From a virus, in IMG/VR virus record IMGVR_UViG_3300028840_001302, positions 34,342-98,341 of that record: DNA of 64,000 bases, one strand, 5' to 3'. The first letter of the stretch is position 1; each line of letters begins with the position of its first letter. The position numbers and the translations under genes are program-made. Below, one piece after another: positions 56,688-63,506 of this stretch. The notes under the pieces are model-generated. The model was not told where the DNA came from, did not search any database, and saw only the letters and a list, made by a program, of their open reading frames with translations.

Positions 56688-57473
56688 ATGACAGAAGAAA
56701 CCAAAAAAACCGAAAAAGTCGAAGTGACCGACAAAGCCGCATTGTTGATAGCGTCCATGTTAACCGAAAATACCGGAAGTCACATGCTAGACTCCGGAGG
56801 TGCATACGGACGTAACCATGAACGTAACGCCGGGAAAACCGCCGCTGATTTTGAAAATGAACCCGCCGTAACTTTTGATGAACTTTCCGAGACCGATACC
56901 AAATCAACGGATATCTGCTATGGTATATCGGTTTATCATTATCTTAAATGCCAATTGGAACTTGATGAAATCTGTGAAAAGTTTAATAAACTGCAAGATG
57001 AGAATTCTGATTGGGACGGACCTTTTTACGGTGTCTCTGAAAAAGCCGGAAATTGGTTGAAAGAGACTTTTGATATTATTCAGAGTAATACGGTTAACTC
57101 GTATAACGGGGAGTCTAGTTTATCTCAGGTAATACAATATACAAATCTTGCGCTTGAATATTCCGGGGACGATACGGAATTGCAAGACCTTTTTTGCGGT
57201 AAAGAGTTTTACGTTATACTGCAATTGCACGGCGGTTGTGATGTCCGGGGAGGCTATACACATGCGCGTATGTTTAAACTCGCAAATGATTACCAATATG
57301 AATGCGGGTTTTTGAATTGTGAAGATGTTTTCGGAAGTATAACCAAACCGGACGGGACCGCAATACAAATTGATAACGGATATAACGGTTGGAGTTTGAC
57401 CGATGAATCCGGGGAGGCAGTTGAGATAAATCCCGAAACCGATAAAATCGAACTCTTTACACTTAACGAATAA
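56688..57473 (+). CDS. Accessory protein of the 'LDSGGAYGR' type
   Basis: 261 residues, ATG with CGGGAGGTAAAAA upstream. 'SMLTENTGSHMLDSGGAYGRNHERN' near residue 25-50 is a hallmark of uncharacterised proteins seen in phages, plasmids and genomic islands; a long acidic, mixed domain follows with 'FYVILQLHGGCDVRGGYTHARMF' near 190. Function unknown. Acidic and soluble. Confidence 0.65.
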   Translation: MTEETKKTEKVEVTDKAALLIASMLTENTGSHMLDSGGAYGRNHERNAGKTAADFENEPAVTFDELSETDTKSTDICYGISVYHYLKCQLELDEICEKFNKLQDENSDWDGPFYGVSEKAGNWLKETFDIIQSNTVNSYNGESSLSQVIQYTNLALEYSGDDTELQDLFCGKEFYVILQLHGGCDVRGGYTHARMFKLANDYQYECGFLNCEDVFGSITKPDGTAIQIDNGYNGWSLTDESGEAVEINPETDKIELFTLNE

Positions 57474-57495
57474 AACCAAACGGGAGGTGAAATTA

Positions 57496-58020
57496 ATGAC
57501 AGCGACAAAAACCGAAAAAGTCTCAAGACCTGAATATCGTGAAAAGCAATGGACCGCAAACGGTATGCAGCAAATAATTGATACCGCTCATAAAACTTTC
57601 AATAGGCAAACATCGGCAATATGCCGGGGAAACCAAATCGGGGATACAGTCACGTCTTTTTTTATTCGGCCTTATACCGAAACCGAATGCAACGGACACA
57701 AACGAGAACCGGGACATTTGCAAAATTTCGATTTGGGGTATTTCAAAAACCTCCCAAATCATGTACGGAACTTTATCCTTAAAAACGGACGTGACCGATT
57801 TTTAATTTTGTATAAACTATTTCACAGTTACAAACCGTCCGGACATTGGCAGTATATTCAATTGATACATGGTTACGTTATAACCGATTACGATTATAAC
57901 CATGTGCAAACTTTTCAAATTAATCCGGGAGTTAAAAGTTTTTCTGTACTTGATACCGCAAAAGATTTTATTTGCCGTTTTCATTACGCCGATAAACTTT
58001 CAAGACGGGAGGGAAAATAA
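57496..58020 (+). CDS. Hypothetical protein
   Basis: 174 residues from ATG 57496, 9 nt after a GGGAGG site; GTG 57487 overlaps that site and is rejected. Basic, with many aromatic and histidine residues ('HKTFNRQTSAICRGNQIGDTVTSFFIRPYTETECNGHKREPGH'). No motif known to me. Next gene starts one base after its stop. Confidence 0.6.
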   Translation: MTATKTEKVSRPEYREKQWTANGMQQIIDTAHKTFNRQTSAICRGNQIGDTVTSFFIRPYTETECNGHKREPGHLQNFDLGYFKNLPNHVRNFILKNGRDRFLILYKLFHSYKPSGHWQYIQLIHGYVITDYDYNHVQTFQINPGVKSFSVLDTAKDFICRFHYADKLSRREGK

Positions 58021-58021
58021 T

Positions 58022-58237
58022 ATGCCGAAAAAACCAAAAGAGAAAAAACGCTTTACTGCGAGAATTGAGATTAAAGTGGAAGTTGAGTTTGATGAGGGTA
58101 TTCCGGTTGGTCAGGTACTTGATGAAATTACGGAGGGTTGCGATTATAAACTTAAGTATAAAGATAGCCGCATGGAAGTTATAGAGACCGAATTAGTTGA
58201 CAGCCGTATAACCCATTGCCCGGAGGTGCTACCCTAA
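58022..58237 (+). CDS. Small hypothetical protein
   Basis: 71 residues; ATG 58022 has GGGAGGGAAAATAAT upstream. Lys-rich first 10 residues, then 'FTARIEIKVEVEFDEGIPVGQVLDEITEGC', a beta-alpha ferredoxin-like pattern. The longer frame from 57902 is inside the previous gene. TAA overlaps the next ATG. Confidence 0.6.
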   Translation: MPKKPKEKKRFTARIEIKVEVEFDEGIPVGQVLDEITEGCDYKLKYKDSRMEVIETELVDSRITHCPEVLP

Positions 58238-58524
58238 TGGCACAATTCAGAGCCGGGATGCAAAATGGTATGATGTCAAAAGACTTGACTCGGTTAGGAC
58301 ACAAAACAAAAGGCATTGAGATATATGCGGAAAGTTGGGAGGGCAGGATTAAAATCAAATGTTGGTATGATAACGAAACCGACAAAAATTTGTTTAAGAT
58401 TATGTTATGTAAACACGGCAGTAATACAGGGCAAGTTATAGCGTCCGGGGAATTGTCTGAAAAACGTATCAAGGTAATAAAACCCGCAACCTTTAAACGC
58501 CGGAAATTACGGGAGGGAAACTAG
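58237..58524 (+). CDS. Small hypothetical protein
   Basis: 95 residues from ATG 58237 (TAATG overlap with the previous stop; GGAGG 11 nt upstream). Basic, beta-prone ('GIEIYAESWEGRIKIKCWYDNETDKNLFKIML') with a Lys/Arg-rich end. Not recognised. Confidence 0.6.
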   Translation: MAQFRAGMQNGMMSKDLTRLGHKTKGIEIYAESWEGRIKIKCWYDNETDKNLFKIMLCKHGSNTGQVIASGELSEKRIKVIKPATFKRRKLREGN

Positions 58525-58525
58525 C

Positions 58526-59254
58526 ATGAAATTTAAAATCGGACCTAACCATGTAACCTTTTATCGTGAAGACGGTGAAAAAGCAATCGGTAAAGAAACC
58601 GAGTTTTTTCATAAGGCAAAAGTTTTGCTTAATCGTTTCGGTTTTGAATTCATTAAAAAATTAATGTATAAGGATGGTCACATGGTATCGGATTATGAAT
58701 ACTATATCCGGTCCCGTTTGCCAAATCCGAAACGTGATAAAACTCATAACCGGGGAATATTTTGTCTGCATGATACGATGTTTAACATCCGGCAAATTCA
58801 TACTGAGTTTAATAAACAACGTGAGGTTACACTTGCAATTGAGTACCATGATAATAACCGGAGACTTTTCAACTTTGAGACTTTTGAGTTTTCCGATGCG
58901 TCCGGGGAAAATCCTATTATTTATAGTTTTGAACTTTACGCAATTCCTGAAACTGCAACCGATAGAACTATGGAATATATTGTCCGGAAAATCATACCGC
59001 CGAAAAACACATGGTCAAAAGCAAAAATGATAACACTATTCAGCGGTAAAGATTTCCGGCACGGTGCAATACGAAATCCGTTTGACGGTCCTGCAATTGC
59101 AGACCTTATATTTTTTCATACGGTCAAACCCGGAGATGTTGACTCGGAATATTATGCCGATTGGTCCCCGGCACAATTGGAGTTTGCCGATGAACACGGG
59201 GACGAAATCCGCATGGAACTTGAAAACCGTTACGGTCCGGAAGTATTAGCTTAA
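58526..59254 (+). CDS. Hypothetical protein
   Basis: 242 residues, ATG with GGGAGGGAAACTAGC upstream, one base after the previous stop. Mixed composition, basic N-terminal half, acidic C-terminal half ending 'DWSPAQLEFADEHGDEIRMELENRYGPEV'. No known motif found. Member of the right-arm accessory operon. Confidence 0.55.
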   Translation: MKFKIGPNHVTFYREDGEKAIGKETEFFHKAKVLLNRFGFEFIKKLMYKDGHMVSDYEYYIRSRLPNPKRDKTHNRGIFCLHDTMFNIRQIHTEFNKQREVTLAIEYHDNNRRLFNFETFEFSDASGENPIIYSFELYAIPETATDRTMEYIVRKIIPPKNTWSKAKMITLFSGKDFRHGAIRNPFDGPAIADLIFFHTVKPGDVDSEYYADWSPAQLEFADEHGDEIRMELENRYGPEVLA

Positions 59255-59274
59255 CCCGGACGGGAGGTATAACC

Positions 59275-60000
59275 TTGACAAACGAAACCGAAAACAAAGT
59301 TGATAACGGCACGTCCCCGGACGATGCAAGTCTTGATTGCGCGGTATGCCCGGACGTTGGAAAATCCTGCCCGAATTGTCCGGAGTTTGAACCCGGACCG
59401 TATAACGATAATGCACGGGCAAACCAATTGGAGAAACATTATAACGATACCGTTAAATTCGAGACCGCTCTTGACTCTATACTTGAAACCGAAACCGCCG
59501 GGAGTTTGCTAACAATTCCCGGCATTACCGAAATCGTTTCAGAGCATTTTAATAATGACGTGCTAGACAAAATGAAATCCGAGTTTGATAATGAACACGG
59601 GGAAAACATTTTATTTTGCGCGGCCTGTGAAAAGCCGATTGATAGAACTGATACCGATGAGACTTTAAGGAAAATCGGGGACAGTTGGTATTGTGATGAT
59701 TGCAGTATGAACTGTGAAGAATGCGGAATTCCGATATTTAAGCAACAATGGATAAACGGCAATCCGCAATGGTCCGATACATACGACCACGGCGTTAATT
59801 TTGCAAACCCGCTTGATATGTATTGTCAGGGAATTTGTGTTGACTGTTTTGAAAAGATACCGTCTTGCGCGTATTGCGGTGAAAGTTATACGGACCGGGA
59901 CGGGTTTTGTGATGAAACCGGATACGGTCCATGTTGCCGGGACCGTGCTAATAAAAGACGTGCCGAAATTGGTCTTGACCTTTTGCCCGAAACCGATTAA
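59275..60000 (+). CDS. Cysteine-rich multi-zinc-ribbon protein (TTG start)
   Basis: 241 residues. TTG 59275 lies 7 nt from a GGGAGG site and no ATG competes. At least six C-x2-C pairs: 'CAVCPDVGKSCPNCPEF', 'FCAACEKPI', 'WYCDDCSMNCEECGIPI', 'CVDCFEKIPSCAYCGE', 'CCRD'. The C-terminal half reads like LIM- or DksA-type treble-clef repeats. Probably binds nucleic acid or protein. A terminator follows 20 bp after the stop. Confidence 0.65.
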   Translation: MTNETENKVDNGTSPDDASLDCAVCPDVGKSCPNCPEFEPGPYNDNARANQLEKHYNDTVKFETALDSILETETAGSLLTIPGITEIVSEHFNNDVLDKMKSEFDNEHGENILFCAACEKPIDRTDTDETLRKIGDSWYCDDCSMNCEECGIPIFKQQWINGNPQWSDTYDHGVNFANPLDMYCQGICVDCFEKIPSCAYCGESYTDRDGFCDETGYGPCCRDRANKRRAEIGLDLLPETD

Positions 60001-60015
60001 TCATTTTGCACAAAC

Positions 60016-60050
60016 GAAAAAGCCGGGAGGCAATCCCGGCTTTTTTTATT
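60016..60050 (+). terminator. Terminator ending the accessory operon
   Basis: AGCCGGGA (60021-60028) pairs with TCCCGGCT (60034-60041), followed by TTTTTTT. Marks the left border of the 1.4-kb gene desert. Confidence 0.9.
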
Positions 60051-60971
60051 TAACCAAAATCAAAACCGTTTGCCTATATGACGGGACCGAAAACGGAAAA
60101 CATTTTTCAAAAATTAAAACTATCTTTTTCAATTTAATGTTTTTCAAAAATCGGATTTAATGTTTTACCGGGGAAAATTTTTTAAGATAGCTTGCCCGGA
60201 ATTAATCTTTACCTCCCCGCCTCCCTGTATAAAATCCGGATTGCCTCCCGGTGTCTTGCCTCCCTGTATATAGGACCGTGCTACCATTGCCGGGACCGTG
60301 TATTATATAGGATGCAGGGCAGGGCATACGGCACGATACGGGGACCGTACAGGGCATTTATAACCGCCTATATACTCTAGGGTATTCGGGGACCGTACAG
60401 GACCGTATAACGCCGTATAACGTCCCGTATTGCCGGGAGGTAATAACAGTCTAGCACGGTCCGGAAATCGTTATACAGGGCATTCTATGGCCCCGTATGA
60501 ACGTGCTACAGGGCAGGAATACAGGGCAGGGAAACCGGACGGGATACAGGGAAACCGGGACCGGGGACCGGGGATTATGTTAGGATGTTTGTTAGGGATA
60601 TATGATAGGTCCGGGGACACCGGGGACACCGGGGAGGTCTTGAGACTTATAAGAGAATTAAGGTTTATTTGTGAATTCCCGCTATGCGTATGCCTTGAGG
60701 GATATTAAGGTTTATTTATCTTTGCGAAAATTAAGGTTTATTTGTGAGTTTGCGTATGCGTATATGGCCCTACCCCTTGCAATTTTGAAAATCATCCTTC
60801 TCTCAGAAACCTCAAAAATCTCACCGCCCGGATTTCTCTCAAAAATCTAAAAAATCTCACGGTCCGAACTTATCTCAAAAATCAACTAAGTCTCACGAGT
60901 CAATTAAGTCTCACGAATCAATTAACTCTCACGGACCTAATTAATCGCAATGCCAATTTAATTTTGAATAG

Positions 60972-61022
60972 TGATTAAAGTCTAACCCCGGCAACTCGTG
61001 TTAGACTTTAATCATTTTTTAT
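60972..61022 (+). terminator. Strong terminator inside the gene desert
   Basis: TGATTAAAGTCTAAC (60972-60986) pairs perfectly over 15 bp with GTTAGACTTTAATCA (61000-61014), followed by TTTTTT. The nearest upstream terminator is at 60050, so any transcript ended here must start inside the non-coding region. Confidence 0.85.
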
Positions 61023-61069
61023 TCGATTGCCGAAACTCAAAATATAATTGACTGTAACATTTTAATCAA

Positions 61070-61097
61070 TTGCAAAATTCGATTTTAATAGTATAAC
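61070..61097 (+). promoter_or_regulatory. Possible promoter for the far-right operon
   Basis: TTGCAA (61070-61075), 16-nt spacer, TATAAC (61092-61097). A second candidate TTGCGT (61382-61387), 16-nt spacer, TATACT (61404-61409) lies closer to the first gene. Both are imperfect. Confidence 0.4.
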
Positions 61098-61193
61098 ATT
61101 AAATCCGGCAATAGTCAAGTTAACAAACCATTTTTTAAAAATAGTTTCGGACCGGACCAAACGCCGGGACGGTCCCGGCAAAACGGGCAAAAC

Positions 61194-61330
61194 TTAATTG
61201 ACGTAAGTTATTATATACCAATATGTTACGTTAACGCGTTTGCACGTTTTGCTTAAAACGTCCGGATTATACAATTATTTTAATTTTATGAAAAAAATTT
61301 TTAATTGACGTAAGTTATTATATACCAATA
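61194..61330. repeat. Pair of 30-bp direct repeats with internal inverted repeat
   Basis: The same 30 bases (TTAATTGACG... to ...TATACCAATA) occur at 61194-61223 and 61301-61330, 107 bp apart. In the second copy GTAAGTTATT and AATAACTTAC (61310-61319, 61327-61336) form a perfect 10-bp inverted repeat; the first copy is imperfect there. Iterons of an origin or operators flanking a promoter are likely. Confidence 0.7.
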
Positions 61331-61487
61331 ACTTACAACGTAACATCGAAATTATTTTGAACGTAATATAATGTTAAGCGGTTGCGTATATATGATATTA
61401 TGTTATACTTTGGTGCAATGAAAAACATAACAAACAAAACAAACGCGAAAACAAACCGGACGGGCAAACGGCAGGGAGGCAAAACAA

Positions 61488-61544
61488 ATGCCGGGACCGG
61501 GACCGGGGAAAACGTCAAACCATTACAGGGAGGTAATACCATGA
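61488..61544 (+). CDS. Possible 18-residue leader peptide
   Basis: ATG 61488 follows a CAGGGAGGC site, reads MPGPGPGKTSNHYREVIP and stops at TGA overlapping the ATG of the next gene (ATGA). The start-stop overlap suggests translational coupling or an attenuation-like leader. It is Pro/Gly-rich and could stall ribosomes. It may be an accidental frame through the next ribosome site. Confidence 0.35.
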   Translation: MPGPGPGKTSNHYREVIP

Positions 61545-61750
61545 AACCGAAAACCGAATACATGAAAACAAACGCATTACGGGACGCAATAAACACCGTC
61601 CGAATTGAAACCTTGCAAACGCATAAAAAACACATTGCCCGAATATCACGGGACGCATTAACGGACGGGGATATCAAGAGTTTTTCAGAATCCGAAATTA
61701 TCTTAAACGCGATTAATTCCGAAATCAACCGCTTAAAGGCAGGGAGGTAA
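61541..61750 (+). CDS. Small helical hypothetical protein
   Basis: 69 residues. ATG 61541 stands behind the standard right-arm site ACAGGGAGGTAATACC; the longer frame from 61382 has no site. Basic and helical ('ALRDAINTVRIETLQTHKKHIARISRDAL'). Function unknown. Confidence 0.6.
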   Translation: MKPKTEYMKTNALRDAINTVRIETLQTHKKHIARISRDALTDGDIKSFSESEIILNAINSEINRLKAGR

Positions 61751-61751
61751 A

Positions 61752-61904
61752 ATGCAGGAATTGACCTTGCCATTATTCGCAATTGCAACCGTCTTAACGG
61801 TTGCGGTTTTCGTTTTGATTGTAGCACGGGAAAACGGGGAAACCGTCAAACGGTTTGCCCGTTTTGTTTTTAATGAACTTCGGGACACAATAAACGGGAG
61901 GTAA
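61752..61904 (+). CDS. Small single-pass membrane protein
   Basis: 50 residues starting MQELTLPLFAIATV and ending RDTINGR; ATG directly behind AGGGAGGTAAA, one base after the previous stop. Residues about 5-25 form a transmembrane helix; the rest is basic and probably cytoplasmic. The TAA overlaps the ribosome site of the next gene. Below usual length cut-offs but with excellent signals. Confidence 0.65.
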   Translation: MQELTLPLFAIATVLTVAVFVLIVARENGETVKRFARFVFNELRDTINGR

Positions 61905-61905
61905 T

Positions 61906-62130
61906 ATGTCAAACGGGACCAAACAAATAATTGACCGTCTTAATGCAATGCGGGTTAAACTCGAAAACCTGCAATCAGAATCCGAAGATATCCGGGAGGC
62001 AATCCATAGAATAGACACCGGATTTAAAACCGAAGTTATAAATAAGTTTTATCACATAATGTCCGATGTTACCAGACAATGCGACATTGCGGAAAATTCG
62101 GTTTTTCTTGCAATTAACAAAATCGATTAA
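61906..62130 (+). CDS. Small coiled-coil protein
   Basis: 74 residues, ATG with ACGGGAGGTAAT upstream. 'KQIIDRLNAMRVKLENLQSESEDIREAIHRID' is a clear heptad coiled coil. Probably oligomeric. Function unknown. Confidence 0.65.
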   Translation: MSNGTKQIIDRLNAMRVKLENLQSESEDIREAIHRIDTGFKTEVINKFYHIMSDVTRQCDIAENSVFLAINKID

Positions 62131-62158
62131 CTCGAAACCATTACAGGGAGGTAATACC

Positions 62159-62377
62159 ATGCAAACAAATCTTAACAAAGTTCATACGGCAACCGATACC
62201 GCTTGCCCGGTTTGCCGGACAAATCGCAACCGGACCGTTAAGGCAAATGTCCGGATTTGCCGTTTTTGTCAAGCGGTATATAGGACCGTGAAACCGAAAA
62301 CGCGAAAACCAAAAAAAGTTAAGGTATCGTGGAACTTGTCAAAATTCAAAAAACCGAAAAAACGCAACCGCAAATAA
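62159..62377 (+). CDS. Small zinc-ribbon protein with basic tail
   Basis: 72 residues from ATG 62159 (ACAGGGAGGTAATACC site). 'ACPVCRTNRNRTVKANVRICRFCQAVY' is a four-cysteine zinc ribbon; the last 25 residues are Lys/Arg-rich. A nucleic-acid-binding role is likely by charge. Longer frame from 62066 rejected as it runs through the upstream gene. Confidence 0.65.
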   Translation: MQTNLNKVHTATDTACPVCRTNRNRTVKANVRICRFCQAVYRTVKPKTRKPKKVKVSWNLSKFKKPKKRNRK

Positions 62378-62395
62378 TAACAGGGAGGTAATACC

Positions 62396-62890
62396 ATGAA
62401 AAGCAAATCAGACATAGCACGGGCAAAACGCCGGGATAATGCAGGGAGGTTTATTAAAACCGAAACCAAACCGGACCGGACCGGGACGGGGAAACCTCCC
62501 CGGACCGTCAAACCCGTTTCGGTTAAATCACTTGCCTATATACAAAACGCGATTGCAAAACGGGAAACCGGGAAAACGGTTGCAGAGTTTAACCGGATGC
62601 AATCCGAAGTTAACCGCAAAATCGAAAAACTATCACAAACCGTCCGGGACGGAAAAACCGATATCATGTTAGATATCGAAAAAAAGATTAAAACTGCCTT
62701 GCCTTATATCGTCCCGTTTGCGGTTATGTCCGGTTGCATAATCGCCGGATATATCTTGCCCGTTTTGTCAATTGTGTTTTTGGTTTTCGGTTTTGTGTCC
62801 GGTTATATCGTCCGGGGAAAACTCGAAAAACCGAAACCGGAAAACGCCGAAACCGAAAACGCCGGGGAAACCTCCCCGGCAGGGAGGTAA
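62396..62890 (+). CDS. Membrane protein with two transmembrane segments
   Basis: 164 residues, ATG with ACAGGGAGGTAATACC upstream. Basic N-terminal 50 residues, coiled coil (60-95), then two hydrophobic helices about 100-120 and 122-142 ('TALPYIVPFAVMSGCIIAGYIL', 'LSIVFLVFGFVSGYIV'), ending in a Glu/Pro/Asn-rich cytoplasmic tail. Hairpin topology. Possibly a superinfection or membrane-targeting protein; unknown. Confidence 0.6.
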   Translation: MKSKSDIARAKRRDNAGRFIKTETKPDRTGTGKPPRTVKPVSVKSLAYIQNAIAKRETGKTVAEFNRMQSEVNRKIEKLSQTVRDGKTDIMLDIEKKIKTALPYIVPFAVMSGCIIAGYILPVLSIVFLVFGFVSGYIVRGKLEKPKPENAETENAGETSPAGR

Positions 62891-62891
62891 A

Positions 62892-63077
62892 ATGTCAAAC
62901 CGTAATAAATGCAAACGGTGTCAAACCGACATTAAACCCGAAACTATCACAAACCGAAATTATATCAAATTCGATTTAACCCGGCATTTGGTTTGCCGGG
63001 ATTGCCGGGACCGTTTTATTAAATGGTTTGCCCGTCCGAAATCGTCAAACGGATTCTATAACTTTGCAGGGAGGTAA
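62892..63077 (+). CDS. Small zinc-binding protein
   Basis: 61 residues from ATG 62892 (AGGGAGGTAAA site, one base after the previous stop). 'NKCKRCQTD' and 'LVCRDCRDRF' give a four-cysteine zinc site. The longer frame from 62772 is inside the previous gene. Function unknown. Confidence 0.65.
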   Translation: MSNRNKCKRCQTDIKPETITNRNYIKFDLTRHLVCRDCRDRFIKWFARPKSSNGFYNFAGR

Positions 63078-63081
63078 TACC

Positions 63082-63489
63082 ATGAATGCAGACTATTACA
63101 TATTTAACGCCGATGTTTATTGCCCGGATTGCGCCGGGGAAATCGAAACCGAAGTTTTACAGAATACAAAACCGGAATATCACGATTTGATTAACCCGGA
63201 TGCAATGCCCGTCCCGGTGTTTTCCGGGGAAAATGATTGCCCGTTACATTGCGGTAATTGTCAAGTTTTTATCGGTAATACATTAACCGATTATGGCAGG
63301 GATTATATAATTGAGAGTTTTAAGGATTTTCTCGAATTCCGCAATGGCAATCGGGAGGTTTTGTTAACATGGTTTGATTTTTACGCCGGGGATTATGACA
63401 TTAACCGGGAGTTTTCCCCGTCCGATTTTGAAAAACTCGAAACCGTTTTGAATGCAACCGAAACCGAAACCGAAACCGCAAACAATTAA
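63082..63489 (+). CDS. Zinc-knuckle accessory protein
   Basis: 135 residues, ATG with CAGGGAGGTAATACC upstream. 'YCPDCAGEIE' and 'CPLHCGNCQVFIGN' form a zinc site; the body is acidic with 'DYIIESFKDFLEFRNGNREVL'. It ends with an ETETETA run. Resembles short uncharacterised phage/plasmid zinc-finger proteins. Function unknown. Confidence 0.6.
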   Translation: MNADYYIFNADVYCPDCAGEIETEVLQNTKPEYHDLINPDAMPVPVFSGENDCPLHCGNCQVFIGNTLTDYGRDYIIESFKDFLEFRNGNREVLLTWFDFYAGDYDINREFSPSDFEKLETVLNATETETETANN

Positions 63490-63506
63490 CAGGGAGGTTA
63501 ACCGCT

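Larger units (their letters stand above)
60051..61487. repeat. Gene desert with short-word repeats, iteron-like elements and a strong terminator
   Basis: No credible gene. 60180-60640 is built from recurring words (GGACCGT, ACAGGGCA, CCGTATA, GGGGACACC). ATTAAGGTTTATTTG lies at 60657-60671 and 60730-60744 (15/15) and 60704-60718 (14/15), then a TCTCACG tract to 60940, a terminator (60972-61022), a possible promoter (61070-61097), a palindrome GCCGGGAC-G-GTCCCGGC (61163-61179) and two 30-bp direct repeats (61194, 61301). A 92-codon ORF at 60430 lacks a ribosome site. Candidate functions: replication origin, transcription-control region, or non-coding RNA. Confidence 0.6.

Noticed and set aside
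60430-60708. 92-codon ORF in the gene desert
   Set aside because: No ribosome site, composition follows the short-word repeats, and it runs through the dispersed repeat; likely fortuitous.
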